In this document: positions 60,301 through 64,000 of the stretch, one piece after another
How positions within the stretch are numbered: position 1 is the first letter of the stretch
How the letters are laid out: each line of letters begins with the position of its first letter
NCBI GenBank assembly: GCA_963855995.1
Contig: OY979730.1
Coordinates: 2,356,501 to 2,420,500, forward strand
DNA length: 64,000 bases
Reading direction: 5' to 3'
Source of the DNA: Muricea muricata
Taxonomy: Eukaryota; Cnidaria; Anthozoa; Malacalcyonacea; Plexauridae
The notes under the pieces: generated by a model
What the model was told of the DNA's origin: nothing
Database searches by the model: none
The model's input: only the letters and a program-made list of their open reading frames with translations
Position numbers and translations under genes: made by a program

Positions 60301-63300
60301 TTGATGGCAAATTCGCACCAAGCTAGTAAAATCCACAACTTGCATCAAGTCTGTGGTATTTTTGGCTGTGAACGTGTACGTAGGTAACCAGAATGCAGCC
60401 CAAACTGTACAATGCCATCTAGTATTTTTTCTACAATTTCAGAATATGGCACTACTGCTAGAAAACAACGTACCCTACGATGCTCTCAGTATCAGCACAA
60501 AAAGAACAGCCTTACACTTTGCATCATACAGCAACATCGACACAGTTAGAGCCTTGCTGGATTACGTGGAAAGACAAGTTACTAGGGATAAATTGAAGGA
60601 ATTTATTGACATGGAAGATTCGCGAATGTATACGAGTCTTCACATCGCAGCGAGTCTGGGAAAGTGGCAAACCGTGACGCTATTGTTGGAGAAGGGTGCG
60701 GCGATCAAGTGGTACGAACCATTGCGTTTTGAATATGGCTTTATAGCTTGATATAGAGTCTGTTAATCATAGGTATATATATGATCCCACTTGGGATGTA
60801 GCCATTTTTAAGGGGGAGCTCTGTGGGAACTGAATTGGGCATTGCCATATAGCAACGCTGAGCAGGGCCATTTTGTGTGGCCTATCATCTACTCGGAGTT
60901 GACCAACCGGCATCAAGCCTGTTCAGAAGTTGCAGCAGACGTGTTCTCAGCAAGTGATGTGAACGCATCCTAGTATCGGCTTGATAACTGCAAGGTAGCA
61001 AGCCTACAGGAGAGTTGCTGAGACATGCGCGTTTTTGGCTGTCTACTATAGTTAGGGCTAAGAATTTGATTCGAAATTTTCGTTGTTGGAAAACCTTTTT
61101 CATTAACATGCAATACCGACTTTTTTTATATTTAGTGACATGGAAAGCGAAACGCCTCTTCATTTAGCCTGTGCCACTGGCTGCATCAAAACAGCAAAAT
61201 TGTTGCTAAAGACTGATGAAACAATCATCAACAGCGAGAATCGTGCTCGTCAAACACCAGCCTGCTTTGCCGCCGTTGAGGGTGAGACAAAGATGCTAGA
61301 ATTTCTGCTAAAGAATAATGCCAGACTCTGGACGCAACGTCATTGTTGGAGTGCCCTCGACAGCGAAACATGCTTGGATTGGGCAGTTTTGAATAGGAAA
61401 CCAGAAACTGTTAAGTTCATATTGGAACAGAAGTCTTGGAAAGAGGTGATTCGGGTTTTGTGTTGAAGATTTCACGTGCTATTGTCGAGTCGCACATGTT
61501 ATTGACTGGTTTCACATGTTATTAATGTGTTTCACATGTTATTAATGTGTTTCACATGTTATTAATGTGTTTCACATGTTATTGATTAATGCATATTGAT
61601 GGACTTCAGATGCTGTTGATTGTCGCTCGTGTGATTCTGTTCATTGTTTGTTGATACTTCCTTTGCAGACCATGGAGAAATCTAAGTTTGGCGCGGATGG
61701 CTTATTAGGGAAAATGGTAATATCTATGCCAAACGTAGCAATCGACGTTCTGAATAAGTGTGAAGAGAGAGAAAATGAACAGACGAAATACAATTTCTTT
61801 GCTTTGCAAACGACAGGTATTATTGCCTGAAGCATTTGTAAATACTTTAACGAAAAATTATTCACAAGATAGGCTGGGAAAGTGAATAGATGTATTGTCT
61901 TTTGATTTCAGAATCTTCCAGCAAGAAAACGTCAAAGACTGTGACGGACATGAAAGCCTTGGCAGCAATGGCAAAGTTCTCAAGGATTGAATGTTTAAGC
62001 CATCCTGTGGTGAAGAGGTTTTTGGAACAGAAATGGTCACTTCGCACCAGATTTTGGTACATGTTCTGTCTTGTGATCTACACAATATTCCTAAGTTTTT
62101 TTACCACCTATATTACGATCGTCACAGAAGGTAGGTGTCAATGAGACGGTGTGGTCATACACACTTGTTGCAAGTTGTCAGTTTTACGAGCTTGTTAACC
62201 TGTCAACAAGATGCCATGCGTTTGCCAGTTTGATCAAGTTGCAATAAGTCTATTAAAATCAAGCTTGTTGCAGTCATGCTTGTTAACATTTGCAAAACTT
62301 AAGTTGTTCAAACGTGTACCAAGCCTCTGCACAACAACAACTTGCAACAGACTTGTTATCAACGTGCTGCCATTTGAACGCATCCTGCTATCGGCTTGTT
62401 CAAAAACAAGTGTATCACAGGTGGCCTTCATGTGATCTTATTTTCGTGCTAGGTAGTCCATATTATTCCTGTAAAATCATCAAGATCCTTTGCTATATCT
62501 TTGCCAGTGTATGTGCCGTTAAAGAATTCTTCCAGGTAAGAAAGCTGCTTCTTCGATTAATACCTACTTCCCACCAGTGGCGAAACCAGCCCGACAATTT
62601 GGTCATGCTATGCAAATTTAAATCACTATTATTATTCATTTCTTTAAAAATTGATTCCTTATACGGATTATAGACCGAGAAAAATTTGCATTTGCATGAC
62701 CAAATGTCGGGCTGGCTTCGTCATTGGTTCCCACTTAGTCGACATGCATATACTCAAGGAAACAATGAAGGGGGTACATCCAGCATGACCTGGTATGGGA
62801 AGTATTTATAAAAAAATTGATTCGCAATATATGATGACCGATGTCTTATCCCCACCTGATTATCAAGGTGCTCTCACCCATTGTTGCATCCTGTTTTCGA
62901 CAATAACTTATGTTTAGCCGTGCATAATTCTGGTAATATTTTCTATCCACAGTTTTTTCATCTGAGGCTCCATTACTTCTGTAATATATCCACATATCTT
63001 AAACTGGCCATGCATATTTGTGTATTTGTGTATCTTGAAAATGACACGAAGAGCAATGTTCAGCGTCAATTCGGTGCCGTAGCGATTTTTCTCGCTTGGA
63101 TAAACTTCACCTATTTCCTGAAACGATTTCAAACTTATGGCATCTACATCATTATGGCAAAGAAGATATTCCTGACGTTTATCAAGGTTAGAAATTTTAT
63201 GGAAGCGTTTTTAGTTGGCTGTTTTGCTGCTCTAGCTCGTGCGACAAATTTCCAAATCCTTGTTTGTATAGGGGAAGAGTAGTTGGGAATGTCACAAAAA

Positions 63301-64000
63301 TAAACTTTTTGAGAAGCATTTATGGTATCTTCATCACTTATGTGAGGGAATTTCCTCAGATTGTGAGAGCGCTGACCTAATGAGTTAGAGCACAAAATGA
63401 ACTGAATTTTGATGCAACGAAATAAGCCACCGTGCATAATTGAGCAATACTTCATTATTTTTCTTATGATAGAACAATGTAGAAATGCAACGTTGTCCAA
63501 GCAACGACACTAATCTCATAGAAATATGCAACGTTTAACTGTTAAACTAAATTTTAGTTTAGGCAAAGGGAAGTTCTCACAAAAAACATAATAAAATTAG
63601 TGCTATTGCCAAATTTGTTGGTAGAAATTGTTGTGTATTTTTGTACGTGCAAAACGCATGGTTTAAAAATCTTATCACAAAATTTTGCAACAATTCTAAT
63701 TTTATCATGCTCTTTCCAGAAACCATTTTCAGGCCAATGAGAACGCTAGACTATCGGGTCGCAGCTGAGTGATATTTTCAGCATATTGTGACGAGTTGTC
63801 AGATTACTTAGTCTACAGAATCTCTCTTTCAGGTTTTTCTTCCAGTTTCCGTTTTCATATTCGCGTTTTCGATGACATTTTTCGTGCTTTTTCACGAAGC
63901 TTCAGAAGAACATGGCTTTGACAATATTCTTCTTTCTTTTGTCACTGCATTCGCGATGATGGCCGGAGATGTGGACTATCGTGATACATTTCTTGTTCAA
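51396..64000 (+). CDS. TRPA1: TRPA-family ankyrin-repeat cation channel (3' end outside window)
   Basis: Exons: 51396-51465, 52498-52911, 53183-53644, 57357-57669, 58891-59164, 59817-59909, 60443-60711, 61136-61445, 61669-61816, 61912-62130, 62453-62535, 62953-63186, 63833-64000. They sum to 1019 codons with all phases consistent. Residues about 1-160 are a charged leader without ankyrin repeats. About 160-740 are ankyrin repeats (TPLIVACK, ATALMIACQKG, NAFHYAAQN, TALHFASYS, TPLHLACATG). S1 is near 829-850. The S4-linker region reads AWINFTYFLKRFQTYGIYI, and the pore MMAGDVDYRD (Gly1008, Asp1009) matches the TRPA MLGDINYR signature. TRPA channels are calcium-permeable sensors of electrophiles, temperature or other stimuli in the plasma membrane. 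The stimulus cannot be read here. S6 and the C-terminus lie beyond the window. Confidence 0.92.
51747..52116. mobile_element. Foldback element in TRPA intron 1
   Basis: Arms with ACCTTGGAT, GAAGCCGGAA and ATGGCCCCACT pair with TTCCGGCTTC and AGTGGGGCCAT and end at ATCCAAGG. About 370 bp. Confidence 0.75.
55002..57014 (+). CDS. Intronless Schlafen-like (AlbA_2) protein with helical C-terminal half
   Basis: A single 670-residue frame lies wholly inside TRPA intron 3 (53645-57356), same strand. Residues 39-58 (CALLNSGGGEL) match the first lobe and 171-231 (VEIKECKIVQFK, then YVSAFANHIGGRIYIGIED) the second lobe of the Schlafen/SLFN-like AlbA_2 fold, which in several Schlafens forms a tRNA/rRNA endonuclease. 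By spacing, Glu176 and Asp225 correspond to two catalytic acids of mammalian Schlafens; the middle Glu is Gln181. Residues about 345-660 are rich in helical stretches with Ala/Tyr/Leu spacing suggestive of TPR-like repeats, but no strict TPR is proven. No helicase domain follows. It could act in RNA control or antiviral defence, or be a catalytically altered relative. The lack of introns suggests a retrocopy or mobile origin. Confidence 0.8.
   Translation: MASHSSVVHNVLKISIPWDVWIKNEVHKKTKRHRFIDDIKKCICALLNSGGGELILTPEIDKNTAATENLFQFQDVFRAIEQHFHGVIGTACVSSHLTSSSREMSKIILVKALYSLCTLSYNMYLPTETQVLPINSDELDTVVDLLDFNRVVDVTDFENSPAINQFVKNSLVEIKECKIVQFKHLKSEKSEHNDLAARIISNKFTSYVSAFANHIGGRIYIGIEDTGRIVGQTIGEKEQKLLGTRLEQQMTKSMLWPDHCSPPVKDKQWKIEFHKVVAVDDEDDDERVVIVITVYACPGGVFVRMPESYHVVDGKVEAIDFPDWKARIRRSNNCIPRSMSKCEWSSQELRKKCDALDGKLLRHINYGEWQDFKREASKNQPKAETPDRVELELVLLSKWYVYRYRKGEKNDFQIAHELMAEFEEKLCKSKDNLVFQVRGRLCYSALQRTRGDHEGSYRTARECLSDVDKLSPCILTAEYYVHFATVLTIVEGNEELREKLKGDLYGGKSFKDEAMVFYEKALEHLRLIDYVPLSKADMQQKCHINIAILKLGCSLSGDVVEHVVSADSINTASECLKRVHESTVQDANPLSSFRCCHFNFAISSLYYRRSQHETQPDKRMNLLTSALRNAEDVEFRAGKCKFYELSNYAQKHAQVYQDELKPLRAMNEQD
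57766..58122. mobile_element. Foldback element in TRPA intron 4
   Basis: Arms starting GTTGTTACCATAGATATCTC and running through ATACACTAGAT pair with ATCTAGTGTAT and GAGATATCTATGGTTGTAAC. About 355 bp. Confidence 0.8.
61493..61585. repeat. 20-bp tandem repeat in a TRPA intron
   Basis: About four and a half copies of TTTCACATGTTATTAATGTG. Confidence 0.9.
62575..62726. mobile_element. 152-bp hAT-type MITE in a TRPA intron
   Basis: It starts CAGTGGCGAAACCAGCCCGA and ends TCGGGCTGGCTTCGTCATTG. Flanking repeats are CTTCCCAC (62567-62574) and GTTCCCAC (62727-62734). The arms are about 45 bases with small differences. Confidence 0.85.

Overview
The window is animal nuclear DNA: genes are split by GT-AG introns, intergenic DNA is AT-rich, and microsatellites and foldback transposons are common. 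The protein set (SUEL lectin, SRCR, discoidin and FN3 mosaic receptors, a TRPA channel, a Schlafen-like protein, an AGBL5/CCP5 tubulin deglutamylase, MGAT2-like Golgi transferases) suggests an early-branching metazoan. A cnidarian, probably anthozoan, is my best guess, but a sponge is not excluded. No prokaryotic operon, CRISPR array or tRNA/rRNA gene was recognised. Exon boundaries below were read by hand from splice consensus, reading frame and phase.

Region 1 (1-16.4 kb, minus strand) is a cluster of mosaic cell-surface receptor genes. One gene (1416-9816, 12 exons, 947 codons plus stop, all phases consistent) encodes signal peptide, a Cys-rich domain X, SUEL lectin, SRCR, F5/8C, two FN3, a receptor-tyrosine-phosphatase-like membrane-proximal module, a TM helix and a 36-residue tail with no phosphatase domain. 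Around it lie a dead paralogue with a different layout (11259-16400: signal peptide, X, linker, Ig, TM), a relic of SUEL/SRCR/Ig exons (about 9.99-11.01 kb) and a discoidin relic at the left edge. A fragment of an MGAT2-like gene carrying a perfect 109-bp palindromic hAT-type element, and a DDE-integrase-like scrap, have landed inside the dead paralogue.

Region 2 (17.6-19.4 kb, plus) is a two-exon aldo-keto reductase with the full catalytic tetrad and an unusual N-terminal signal-like segment.

Region 3 (20-44 kb) holds three plus-strand MGAT2-like glycosyltransferase genes, each with three exons and identical intron phases. Copies 2 and 3 belong to a tandem duplication with a period of about 8.8 kb that also carried the 3' exons of the convergent AGBL5 gene. 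Copy 1 is followed by 6 kb of nested tandem duplications with fragments of its own 3' end.

Region 4 (41-49 kb, minus) is AGBL5/CCP5 with an insertion of about 415 residues in the catalytic domain. Its tail exons overlap the duplicated block.

Region 5 (51.4-64 kb, plus) is a TRPA channel gene: 13 exons and 1019 in-frame codons, running off the right end inside the pore. Intron 3 contains an intronless 670-residue Schlafen-like gene whose C-terminal half looks helical-repeat. It keeps two of three expected acidic nuclease residues and has Gln at the third.

The strongest leads are the receptor cluster with its differently assembled dead relatives (an allorecognition- or immune-like birth-and-death pattern) and the nested Schlafen-like gene. 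The genes do not form a pathway; what links them is local duplication and transposition.
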